A stretch of 64,000 nt of DNA from Acheta domesticus (taxonomy: Eukaryota; Arthropoda; Insecta; Orthoptera; Gryllidae): assembly GCA_031308135.1 (NCBI GenBank), contig JAHLJT010000631.1, forward strand, positions 8,251,286 through 8,315,285, in the 5' to 3' direction. Below the pieces are notes generated by a model. It saw only the letters and a program-made list of their open reading frames with translations, was not told where the DNA came from and did not search any database. This document shows positions 1 to 11,900 of this stretch, one piece after another. A program made the position numbers and the translations under genes. Position 1 is the first letter of the stretch, and each line of letters opens with the position of its first letter.

Positions 1-845
1 GCATCAAACCATATTTACCATTAGGAATATCTTTCTGTACTAAGCCGAACCAGACCTATTAACAAATTGAATTTGTATTGGTAGCAACCAGATCACTGGG
101 AAACAAGTAAATGGAACAACACTTCCAGCATCTATTATGACAATGGTGAATATGCAATTTATGGGTTCAAACTGCAGCTCAAGTTACCAACATAATTTCT
201 GTTGCAAACACACTCACCAACACGGTGCCACCGCAGAGAGACTTTCCTGGCGCACTTTAATAATAATAATAATAATAATAGTAATAATAATAATTGTAAT
301 AATAATAATAAATTTAAAGAAAATGTGTGTATTATAAACGATATATAGTAGCATTGTAACATTGATATAAAACTGTAATATAATAACTTATACAAAAATA
401 TGTAAAAATTAAACAGAAAACAGGTGTGGTTACTATGTGGTTTCTTCAAACTAAGAAATATGGTTTACTTGGACAGAGCCCGTAGTAATGTGAAAAACCA
501 TAAAAATGTAGGATTACAAATTTGCTTTAAACCATTGAGTATTTGTTACGTAGTACACACAATTCATAATCCGGGTCAATTTTAGACTATAATTTTAGAT
601 AATATTTTGTGTGTTATGTAAAAATTAACGAATGATAATACAAATACAATAATCATATTTTACACTATATATTTTATCCATACAAACAAATGTTCACAAT
701 TTTATATTAAATTTCCATTATGTAAAAATTATTTTCTCTATACTTTTACCGTCAACAAAGTATCCTTTCAGAAAGATCTCAATAAATTGGCAGAATCCTG
801 ATGATTAAGCTTTAAGAAGTTCAAAGTTTTCAGAAGCAGTAATTT
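1..845. other. AT-rich non-coding sequence 3' of the Bora-like gene
   Basis: No exon-like reading frame is recognisable. The stretch holds an imperfect AAT microsatellite at about 258-312 and is otherwise unstructured AT-rich DNA. If the Bora-like transcript really stops at 846, this is its 3' flank; if the stop is spurious, further Bora exons lie to the left of the window. Confidence 0.5.
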
Positions 846-2113
846 TCAAACACAATACAATTTGTCAAAAACATTTTGAATATAAATTGCATCACTATTT
901 TTAACACGTCTGTGCTTTTCATTGAGCACTTTGAAAAACCTAAAAGTAAACTCCAAAGTAGTTTTAAATATTTCACCTGCTGATATTTTTCTGTGCTTCT
1001 TGCTCTGCATGTTCATCCCAAGATGGATCACTCTGCATCTGAAATTCATCAATCTGAGCTGGCAACAAATTGGCTAAATCTTCTATAGACCAAGAGAAAT
1101 TTTCATTCTGAAAAGCACAAGTTCATGAAATAAACAAATTGTTACACTAAGATATAGTATTGTCCTATCCTTACTCATTTAAAATCTTAAATAAAAAAAT
1201 TGAAGACTTCAACAATGTTATAAGTAAGCTTCAGATTTTTGCCTATTTGCTGATATTTATCCTTCAATTAAAAACACAGTATTTTAGGCTACTTAATTCA
1301 TTTTGAGGCATTAATGGTATTATATTGTAATATAGCTAATGCTTCAAAATGAATAAGTAACATAAAATACTGTTTTTAATTGAAGGATAAAAATCGGCAA
1401 ATAGGCAGAAAAACGCAACTTAGTTATAATAGTAACATTGAGCATTTGAATACAACATGCAATACATGGATTCCACCATGAAGTGTAGTGTGCAAAATAA
1501 AAGATTCCCTGAACCTTGTGAAAAATGCATCTGTGAACTGTGTAATCATAAGTGTGATCAATACCATCTAGAAGTGTTCAAAAAATTAAAAGTCAATTAT
1601 TGAAACAGTAGCTTAAACCACAAATACCTTCTAGGAGAATCTTCCTTCTTTAATTTAATAAGTGGCGTTTGCCTTCAAAAAATGCATGAATGGTATCATT
1701 CACACTCCATTTCCTTTTCTCAGTTTTCAGAAGACTACACTTACCTGTGAAGGGCTTTTTGCCTTTGTGAACAATGTAGGGCTAATGAACGGCAAATGCA
1801 ATCTCTTCCTCAAGGATTCGTCAAATGGATTTTGTACAATAACATTTTTGAAACGAGATGGTGGAGTGGTGATCACAGGCAATTTAGTATGGGGCACAGG
1901 AGGTGTTGGCTCTCTGGTCCTTGGCGAATACACCTCATTTTCACATATCTTTGACAGTCTTCTTTCTCTCACAGGAGTTTCACATAGACTAGGCGATCCA
2001 GCGTAATTCGGCGATTTCTTAGGCACAGGTGACGTACGCACGAAATTGTCATGTGTACAGATGTTTTGTTTTCCACTTTCCGCAGTTTCTTCTACGTTGC
2101 GCGTGTTATCCAT
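846..2113 (-). CDS. bora: Bora (Aurora borealis)-like protein, 5' exons, 3' end uncertain
   Basis: Bora is the cell-cycle cofactor that, once phosphorylated, lets Aurora A activate Polo-like kinase 1. Exon 1 (2113-1745, 123 codons) ends in a GTAAGT donor and carries the family's N-terminal signature in its second half: TPPSRF, then VQNPFDES, then LPFISPTLF. Exon 2 (1107-977) starts after a TTTTCAG acceptor in matching phase and encodes NENFSWSIEDLANLLPAQID, which fits the conserved Bora block after the SPSLF-like motif. A third exon (939-846) is in phase behind a TTTTAG acceptor and reads RFFKVLNEKH to a stop. It matches the family only at the first few residues, so either the protein is very short (about 197 aa against several hundred in vertebrates) or this is an alternative or false terminal exon. 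The gene faces HMGXB4 across about 0.8 kb. Exons 1 and 2 are well supported, exon 3 is not. Confidence 0.7.
1221..1424. repeat. Foldback MITE in Bora intron 1
   Basis: Two arms of about 85 nt are inverted copies of each other. The left arm begins TTTTTGCCTATTTGC at 1236 and the right arm ends GCAAATAGGCAGAAA at about 1411. Each contains TCCTTCAATTAAAAAC and CATTTTGA blocks, around a short centre near 1325. TAAGT/ACTTA-like bases flank the arms. A hairpin MITE lying between Bora exons 1 and 2 is the simplest reading. There is no coding capacity. Confidence 0.75.
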
Positions 2114-2921
2114 CGTATTCTGATACCTATGATTACAAATTTATACCTCATCAGCTGTATTCTCTCACAACAATAGCATAGCATCACATTGTGTGGTCAT
2201 ATAGTCATTTAAAAATGGACTAACTTAAAACCTCGGAAACAAATACCTCGTATAGCCGGTTTAGCCAACATAATACTGTCAATTATGATTACCATCTTCT
2301 CTGAAACTATACACATGTACAGTGTAGCTACAGGAACACAAAGTTGGTATTAACATTAACAGTCGTTTCCTCTCTTCACTAAACAAGTCACTTGAAAGCC
2401 TGTACGTTACAAGAACATGTCGAATTCAAATATTATTTATAAAAATTGAACACTATTCTAATTTTTTTCTCAAATATTAATTTTTATATTTTTGTGACAA
2501 ATATAATTTAATATTTACGTGTATGTTGTAGTATATAAATGGATTCAAGAAAGTGAATTTTGGCCTTGAACAAAATTAATAGGCACTATTTCATGACTTT
2601 TTAAGCCCAAAAAATTTGGAATTTTATTATGCATCCTTGATTTTACAAATTCCGTATTTAAATTGAGAGTGGCACGAAGAAGTCGTGTGCGGTTGTGTTG
2701 ATGTAGGTTGATCAGGTGTTGATGTCCAGATTATTTAGTTGCGAATGGCTATTAACGCTCTGAATTTTATCTACTAGTAGTGGTGGCTGTAATATTCACA
2801 GTGCATTCCATGTTTAAATAGTGACATTTTAAAACTATTCGGATCATACAGTGAATTTTATTTTCGCCGTTTTCTGTAATTAACAGCTAAAATGGAGTGG
2901 TTTTGTAGACATTGATTGGAT
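2114..2921. promoter_or_regulatory. Shared head-to-head promoter region of Bora and HMGXB4
   Basis: The two divergent first coding exons are separated by about 808 bp with no recognisable exon or transposon. No TATA box at a convincing spacing is visible. Just upstream of the HMGXB4 start is a short upstream ORF (ATG at 2892, MEWFCRH, stop at 2913-2915) that could dampen translation of the main frame. Bidirectional promoter use is an inference from layout only. Confidence 0.4.
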
Positions 2922-5900
2922 ATGGCCAAAATCCCCAAGAAACGGGGTGAAGCAACAGATATGGTTGACGCATTTTTACCAAAACGTATTAAACAGGAAG
3001 GTAAGTTATTTCTGAATCAATGGGCAGTAAAACCTTAAATTGCGTGATGGCTTATATTTACCAACAGGCAACAACGGGCGCCAACTAAGCGGTCACCGCG
3101 CTAAGCATTTAAAATTTGAGCGTGTGGCAAGCCTGCTGGCTGTTTGATCTTGCTCGTGGATGCTCATGGAGTTCTGAACATTGTGTAGAAGTTTGTTAAA
3201 TGAGAACACGATTCTCATGAACATGTTTCCAAACTTGTTTCGTCTGTCCTACTGCTTTTGTTGATTCGATATTTCTTGGCGATATTTAGTGTTCTTTGAC
3301 GTGATATATATTTTGGTGTTTTTTAAAGCATCTGGACCACGTGTTATATTTGAGGATAAAGATGTTGCGACGACAAGCTCGTTTAAGACGTGAATATCTT
3401 TACCGCAAATCACAAGAAAATATTAGACGTGCTATTCAAGAGAAGAAGGAAAAGTTAAAGCAAAGCTTGGATGAAAATATAATCATTCACCCGGACTTAA
3501 GAAAAGAAGCTCGTTCTCTTGCAAACAAATCGAATGGGAAGACAAGGGCCCAGCATTAGCTGCTGCTATTGGAACTGAATCAGGTGGAGCCAGTGGAACT
3601 CATGAAGATGATGAATATCGATGGGCTGGGGTTGAAGATCCAAAAATTATATTAACTACATCACGGGATCCATCGTCAAGGTTGAAAATGTTTGCCAAAG
3701 AACTGAGATTGATTTTCCCAAATTCACAAAGAATGAATCGGGGTCATTATGAAATGAAACAGTTAATACATGCCTGTCGTGCCAATGATGTTACAGATTT
3801 TATAATTGTTCATGAACATCGTGGCAAGCCAGATGGGTTGATCATATGCCATCTGCCATACGGCCCAACAGCTTACTTTACAATGAGAGATGTTGTCATG
3901 CGGCATGATGTTCCTGATATGGGAACTATGTCTGAGCAGTTCCCACATCTTATTTTTCATAATTTTAAAACAAGGATTGGTTTGAGAGTTATGAGTATTT
4001 TGAAGTATTTGTATCCAGTTCCTAAGGAAGATAGTCGACGTATTATGACATTTGCCAACCATGATGATTACATTTCTTTCCGGCATCATACATACAAGAG
4101 AGTTAATGGGACCCAAATAGAACTAACTGAAGTGGGACCAAGATTTCAGCTTAAGTTGTATGAAATTAAACTGGGAACAATTGAAAATGAGGATGTTGCT
4201 CAATCAGAATGGGTCTTGAGACCATACATGAACACCGCAGCAAAGAGAAGGTTCTTATCAGAGGATGATGGGTGGGTTCAAGATGATGATGTCGATGTTT
4301 GAAACAAATTTTATAATTTTTTATTAACACAAAATGTGAACTAAAGTTATGATCTGGATTTTTATTGTAAGAATGTTGAAATACAATAAATGTAAATTAA
4401 TTTCTGTGTTATTCATTTTATTTTTTATAAAACTCCTGTAAAATAGTTTTGTCATGAATTGGTCATAGAGAAAAAAACTAATAAATAATACTTTTTTAAT
4501 ATTTTTTTAAGACAGCACAAAATCTTAATACAATTAACACTTGTTAGCAATTCTGATATTGTTTTTATTTGGAGGTGTACTCTTTTTTTTTTTTCCAAGG
4601 ATTGAAAGTGTGATAATAAGAATTTTTAATAAAGACAGGAGGATTTTTCTTAAAGTCATTATTATAAGGTGGCTTTGACAACAATAAGTTGGGCAAGGTA
4701 ATGGGTTAACATGTTAACTGAAACTAGGAACGTGTGAAAAGATGACTGGAGGCACACCAAGATAGCTTTAAAGTATATATTTTGCCAACTTTTTAATTAT
4801 AATTTTAATTAACCATATTCTGTTAAGGAAAAATGCATGTTAAATTAAATGAATTTTAAGACACCACTGAATCAACTGCTTTATTTTCTGAAAAGACAAA
4901 ATAGTTTAGTGAATACTAAAGTAGACTGAACATCAGTTGGCACAAACATGAATGAAAATAAGTTGGTTCAAGATCATAAACATGTGCAAGTTAATTTAAA
5001 TTTGCAGATCACTGACATGAATTCAGAAAATGGTATGAACATACTTGTAAATAACATGAGTTATAATGGAACAGCAAATGAAAATGCATTCAGGAGTACA
5101 ATCAAAATATTATTTTAAGCAACTGGTACAGCAGCAATTTTGAATAATTTGGGAACAAAGTAAAATTCAAATGGAATTTGAAAGATGAAGGAATTGTTGA
5201 AGATGTGAAGGAATATTTCAAATGCACTTCTCCTGTATGTTTGTTGAGTGGAAACATTTTTAATGGGGAAAATCTTTTTTTTTTTTTTTTTTTTTTCTAC
5301 TAATTCCCCAAAATTATGAAGGTCATTGCTTGTTCAGCTTCAAGTTCTTTCCTTTTAGCTAATAGTTGTATGAATACATTATTACTTGAGGTAATTAAAA
5401 CATACATAGATAAATTCTAATATACAAAAAATAAATATCTTAAAACTCGTATTTTCAATATAAAAATTGTCTGAACACTTAACAGCTAGTCATACTTGCA
5501 GATTAGGCCACATTGAAATACAAACTTGTTCTCTCAGAACTAGAGTCCAAGATTTTTTGTTTGTTTTTTTTTAAGGAACAACATTCACCTAAAATATTTG
5601 AAATTAAATTAATTTTCTGTTTCTAATAATGACATAAATGAAAATTTATGGTTTATTGGGTTTTTGTATTTTGAAAGAAAATTATAAGGCAATTGAAATA
5701 ATAGTAAAAAAAAAATAATGCAAAAGGAAAACAAACTTTTAAAAAAATACTAAATATAAAATTGCTGTTCAGCATGGCTATTTTAATTGAAAATTGTAGA
5801 AATGAAAAAAATCAATAGCAGTTTTAATTTATGTATTTGTGTAGATCTGGAAGTGACTGGTGTATCACGATCGGGGAGAGTAAGGAAAAAATCATCCAAA

Positions 5901-8900
5901 TTGACAGACTTTGAATCTCCAGATGAAATTGATAACAGATACAAAAGGCGCACTGATAGAGCTGACACTCCAAGTCTAAATGATACTTCAGGAGGTAAGT
6001 AAATGGGATGTTTGACATGCAGCCTTTAAAGGTAAGCAAACAATATGAAAATAGCTTAGTATTCAAGCATTTGTGAAAGTTTGGATTCCTGTTTGTTTGT
6101 TGTTTTTTTCTTCTTCCCCTTCCCCCTTCATATTAAAGGATTTGAATATAACTTCAAGCTTTAATGTGATAATATGAACACCAGTAGTAGCAAGTGTTAA
6201 GGCAACACCTTGTGCCTTGAGCATACTAGTGATTGGAAAGTCGCAGGGTTGATCTGCATCAAGGTGCCAGGAATTTTTGTGTTTAGCATCATTGAGATTG
6301 TAGCATCTGCCAAAGTCTTACAGCCAAGCCAAGGGCTGATCACCCATCCTCAAATAGTTCATCTACCAATCAGAAAAAGATCTCAGAAGATTTTGATATT
6401 TCTGAAGTGACCCTTGATAGATAGTTCTTGGTTAAAAATTGCGTATTTTGAAATTAAACATAACAAGTAAAAAAGAAGCATTCATTACAAGAGCAATTGT
6501 TTATGTAATGAAAATGTTGTATCAATAAATTGTAATTCTTCTTTGAAGTCTCCAGTACTCAAAAATATAAGTGATTGTTTAACCCAGAATATTCCAAATA
6601 TGTTTAATGTAAGGATAAACTCCAAAAGCACCATTGAATTTTAACCCAGTTAAACTATGCTCAAATTCTGCTGGGTTTCCATTTAAATCCGAGGTTCTAA
6701 ATTATGTTTGTTTAAACTTGTTCAATGGTTTCCAATGTTATCTTGTCATGTGTAATTTTTAGGGTTAGCTACTCACCATGTGATGGGAGGTGGCAGAGGC
6801 AGAAAGCCTCATGGAGCAGGGGGAGGAACGGTGATGGAAAGATCTCATCAAGTACCAATAAAACTAGAACCAAGGAATGATTCATCAGATCAGGCAAGTC
6901 ATACACTGACTTTCATTAATAGTAATTTCCAATATGGGAGTCCCACACCCCACACATCTCAAAATTGGTTAATTTTTTTTTCCAAAAGTATTGCAGATGT
7001 AAATGAATATGATTTTATAGAGATGTTTCAATGAAGACAAAAACTTAGGCACAAAAATAAAATTGGAGTGTCTGTCTGAGATTTCAAAATAACTGTCGTT
7101 TTATATCACATTGCTTATTTAGATGATATGAAAACCAATTTAATTGTTTTTGCAATCTTTGTGTTTGCCAATTTATGAAATGGCTCAATCGATTTTGATG
7201 CAGTTTTCACTGGAAGGTAGAGTATCTTGTTGGATGTAACTTAGGCTACTTTTTATTCAAAATATGAAAAGAATGATTTTTTTATACAAATTTATTGTTT
7301 TATTCAGGAATTAATAAAATTTGTTCACATGACTTTCAAAGCAAAAAAAAGTTGCTGTTATGTGAGATTTCATATAAATTATATGCAGATTTCATATAAT
7401 TCCCCTTCTTAGTCCTTAAACCAAAATTTTAGTATGCATTTCTTCAGTTTTTTGTGCAAATACTTCAGAAACAGTGAGTAAATCCACCAGTGTTCAAATA
7501 TTTCTGAAAATTCAAAATTTTTTCCCACTAAATGCATTTTGTTTCATTCTGATAGCACCTTTAAGCTTTGGAAAATTGAAGGAAAAATGGTTCTGGAAGT
7601 TTGCCAGTAGTATCTGGTTACAGGTGCTCGTTGCAATGATGATCATAACAGACACGGTTGGTGAGTCAGGGTAGGGTAGGGTTACATTACAGGTAGAATT
7701 CATCCTTTTTCCTGTCTGACAGATAATTGTGACCTGCGCAGTGCAGGGTACTTCAATTAGTGAATGCTAAAATGACATATTTTATGTCCTTACAAAGCAC
7801 TGGTTCACTCTGATATTGATAGATGTGACTGACATATTTGTTTTGAATTTGTAATTCTCATTAATGTGAGTGAAAGGGTCCTTCCATTGTTAAATAAAAG
7901 CCAGATCTCTTAGATTAATTTGACTTTTTGAAGATCTTGTTAATTATATTTGAAAGGGAAAATTATCTTTAAAAGATATTTTCCTCTTAGAAAAATAGTT
8001 TTGATGTTTATTTGGTACAATCAATAATACAGCCTTTTAGACTGCTTTTCATGTAATTGTAGTTGAAAGTTTTCATGGTGTAAGTCCATGTGTTTGCTTT
8101 TGTTGTTGGAGTATCTGTGGCTAAAAAGAGAACTGGTTCTAGGACGATATGGCCGATGACTTTGTAGCAAAAAGTGAACCACCTGATTCAGAGTCTGATT
8201 CTGAATTGGGAATGTATCCTGAGGGAGTAGATGAAGATTCAAGCATGGATTCAATGGGTATGTTGAGTTTTACAGAAAAATAGAATTATGCACCCTTGTA
8301 TTCCATACAAGTGAACCAGTAATTACTTCAGTAACTAAAACATTTCAGGTACATTTGAATCATGAATTGTATTTACATTTTTTATTGAAGGATCTGATGA
8401 AGATGATGATATGGATGAAGATGGATTGATGATGAACGACCAGTCTGATGGCCGTGTTGCAGGTCGCCGAGATTCTCAAGATAATACTCCATCTCAGGTA
8501 TGTAGATCAAGCTGTACTCTTTAAAGAAATACATTTTCTGCGGAAACTTTTGCCTAAATATACAGTATTGTTATTATTTAGATTAAAGAAGGAATTTTAA
8601 CAATGAACAAGAATTTTGCATGCAATAGGAATAATTATTTCCCCAAAAATAGGCAGATTATTTCCTTCACACCACTTTTTGGGATCACAGCCTCACTGCA
8701 CCCAGAACATTTTGACCCTAGAATTATTTCTGAAAGAGTCACTTAGAACGAGGCTGAGAGCAGAGAATCAAGGAAACATGTGACTAGCACTAAATTGTAT
8801 TAGAAGAGCATATTAGTCTGTATTTCATCCCTAATTGGTCTCTGATAGGTATAAGCAGAACCTACCCGTCAATTTTTAGAAGCCTTTATGGGCAATGAGG

Positions 8901-11900
8901 AATGAATGAGGATGGGAACATTGAGTTGTAGATTATCAGAGAATTATATTTCTTTTTAGTATTATTCTAGTTATCCTTTTTCTTTTGACAACTAGTGCAA
9001 GCCCTTGCGCACGAAAATTAATGTAATGTGAACTTAGAGGACGCCCTTACTGTTCAGTAAGGGCATCCAAAGGTAATGTCTGTTTAGAAGTTTAATTAAA
9101 TATAAAGAGAATTCTTTGTTTTTAGGCTCAGTCATTGTACATGCTGGAAAAATCCTCGAAGAAGAAATTGATAATCAGAGATGGCAAAATTGTGGGTCGA
9201 ATGAAGGCACAACGGAAAGATAAAGGGGTATGTATTTGAAAAGTAAGCCTTTGTTCAGGACAACTAACTTTGAAATTAATTGAAATGTCATTTGTTGTTA
9301 TAGAAAACACGATTTACTGCATACATGCTGTGGGCAAAAGAAATAAGGCAAGAGATATTGAGAGTCAATCCAGATATGGGTAATTAGCCATCCAGAAGTA
9401 ACATACTGTTGATTTTAGGTGTATAAACATTACTGGTTTGACACTTTTTTCTTTGTCTAGATTTTGCAACAATGAGCAAACGCCTGGGAGAACTTTGGGC
9501 TACTGTTCCCAACAATGAGAAATATGTGAGTTTCAAGATTTACTTCCCTTGTAATTGTGAAGGTGCAATTTTCAGTCTTTGGGTTATGATAGTACAAGCA
9601 GATTTAATACCGTAATTATATAGATAACCAAACAATTTAGGGATTTTGTGTAGGAATCGAGTAACCTGCATCTGTCCTTTCAGTTTCACCATTTCCAGTC
9701 TACCAGTAGACAATTAAGGTGACGTTTGATGATTCTCAGTCTCCTGATGGGGAATTGTGTGTGTGCGTGGTGCGTGTGTGTGGTGGGTGGGTGGGTGTGT
9801 TTTTTTTAATTTAACAGATACATCCAGAAACTTCTTAAAAATTTCTCTAAAAACTTTTTTTTTTGTTTTTGTTTTTTACTAACAAAAACACAATTTTGGA
9901 AACTTACACAATCTACAAAGGTTCTACAATCTACAATAGCTCATTTGATTTATCTCAACAAGACAAATCTATTGCCAAAAGATTCTTAGCCAGTTCCCTC
10001 TAGGATATTCTGAAATAAAATCTAGAAAACACTTACCAATTGGCCATTTTTTCGAGACCTGTTAAACAGGAACTCTAATGAAATGATATGGTTCCAGATG
10101 TTGTGTAAAATCTGCGCAAGATTATGTGATTTTAAGTGATGCAACATTGACTAACTTCTGCTAATGTCAATCTTGCTACACACTTGAGACATGGCTGTTA
10201 ATGTTGAAACCATCAGATATAGTCCTTGTGAAACTAGTAGTTTAGATGTCTAGTCTTAAAAGGAGGAAAACACAAAACAGGTTTCAATGGACCAAGCGCT
10301 GCATTCAATGCACCCAAAATGAATAGTTTTTGTTAACAAATTAATTAGGTGCACAAGGTAATCTTGTAAGGTTATAGAAATGAACTGAATGATAACCTTG
10401 AGTCAGAATATGAAAATGACTTGGTAATGTTTAACAACTCCACAACATACTAAAAATAGATCAATTCCAGAGATATTTCGTGATGTGATGAGAATTATGT
10501 GTGGTTTTAATAGAAAGGCTGCATGCTATGGAAGATGTGTAGTAATTTCTGGAAAACAAAACTCTTGTATGTGCTGGAACAGTAGGTATACATTTCAAAG
10601 CAATGCAAGTTAATGTTCTTGCAGAGACTGAAAAAAGAGTGACTTAATTATGAAACGATTTCTGGGTCAACTTTATCCGTGGGTTTAATGAATTCATTAC
10701 ACAATGTCTCAAGGAAAAAAGGCCATGACAAAAATGTCCAAAAAGAAAGTCCAAAGATCTGGCTGGCCATTGCAGAAAACTGATCCAAAGTAATACATTG
10801 TCTTTACAAAAAATTGTCCAAATATTTGTGTGGCCAGTACATTTAATTCAAAATAAGAGTTCATTCAAATGGTAGATATGTATGTATTTATTTGTACATT
10901 TATTGTAGTTCATTAACATTTAAATAATTAATAATCTCTATTCTTGACATTTATGGTAGAAATTTATAATTTCAGACTAGAAGAGATTGTTTGCAAATTA
11001 ACTTTTCTTGTTTTCTTTTTTATAATTGTTGTGCTGCCCCATAAAGTGTTCAATTCCACTTTGTTGTGTTATCACTTTTAAGTGCTCAGCTTGTAAATTT
11101 TTCTACAAAATCCTGTAAAGATACATGACAAGAACCTAATGCACTATGAAATTCGGAATGAAATCCTTCCACTGCATTGTTAGTTCACTTATTTCCACTT
11201 ATGACAGGATTGTAATCATTCCAAAAAGGAAAGATGACAAAGGTCTTCTTCCTCCCTATCCCAATGCCGTTTTAGTATTTTTTGGACTTTAAATACAAAA
11301 CATTTCTCTTTGATTTTAATACATTGAACATTAATGGATTGTTCTCTGGGATGATAGAAATAATGGAATGGCCTTAACTTTTTTTGGTACCTTTAAAAGC
11401 AATCTCGTGAGAGTGCCACCAGCTTGTTTGAGAGGATTCTTCATCATTGTTCAAAGAATTGCAAGTTCTAAATCTTCCGCTCTTTTTCTAATGTTATTCT
11501 TCACCTGAAGAATGGTGCTGGACTTATTGACATAAACTTTTTCCTTCACATAACTCCACAGAAAATAATAAGGGGCCATCAAATATGGGGAACGAGCCAG
11601 CCATCCAAACATTGAATTCTTGGGAGATGAATCTGCTGCCAAAAGTGTCCTTTAAAGGAGCTATAGAGCACAAGCTGTGTGAATTGTGGCTCCATCTTGT
11701 TGGAACCTCAACATATCAGTTTTACATGGTCCAATATTGAGCACCGTTTAATGTTTCATTGGTCCTGTCTTGATTTTCAAACAAATGTGGGCCAATGGTA
11801 TTTTCTGAAAGCACTCCACACCATCCTGTGCATTTTAGATGATGCAATTGTCTTTGATGTGTTGTCCTCAGATTTTCAATTGTCCTGCATTTTTGTCTAT

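Noticed and set aside
3341..3361. GTG start upstream of IMP4
   Set aside because: Family N-terminus begins at the ATG at 3362.
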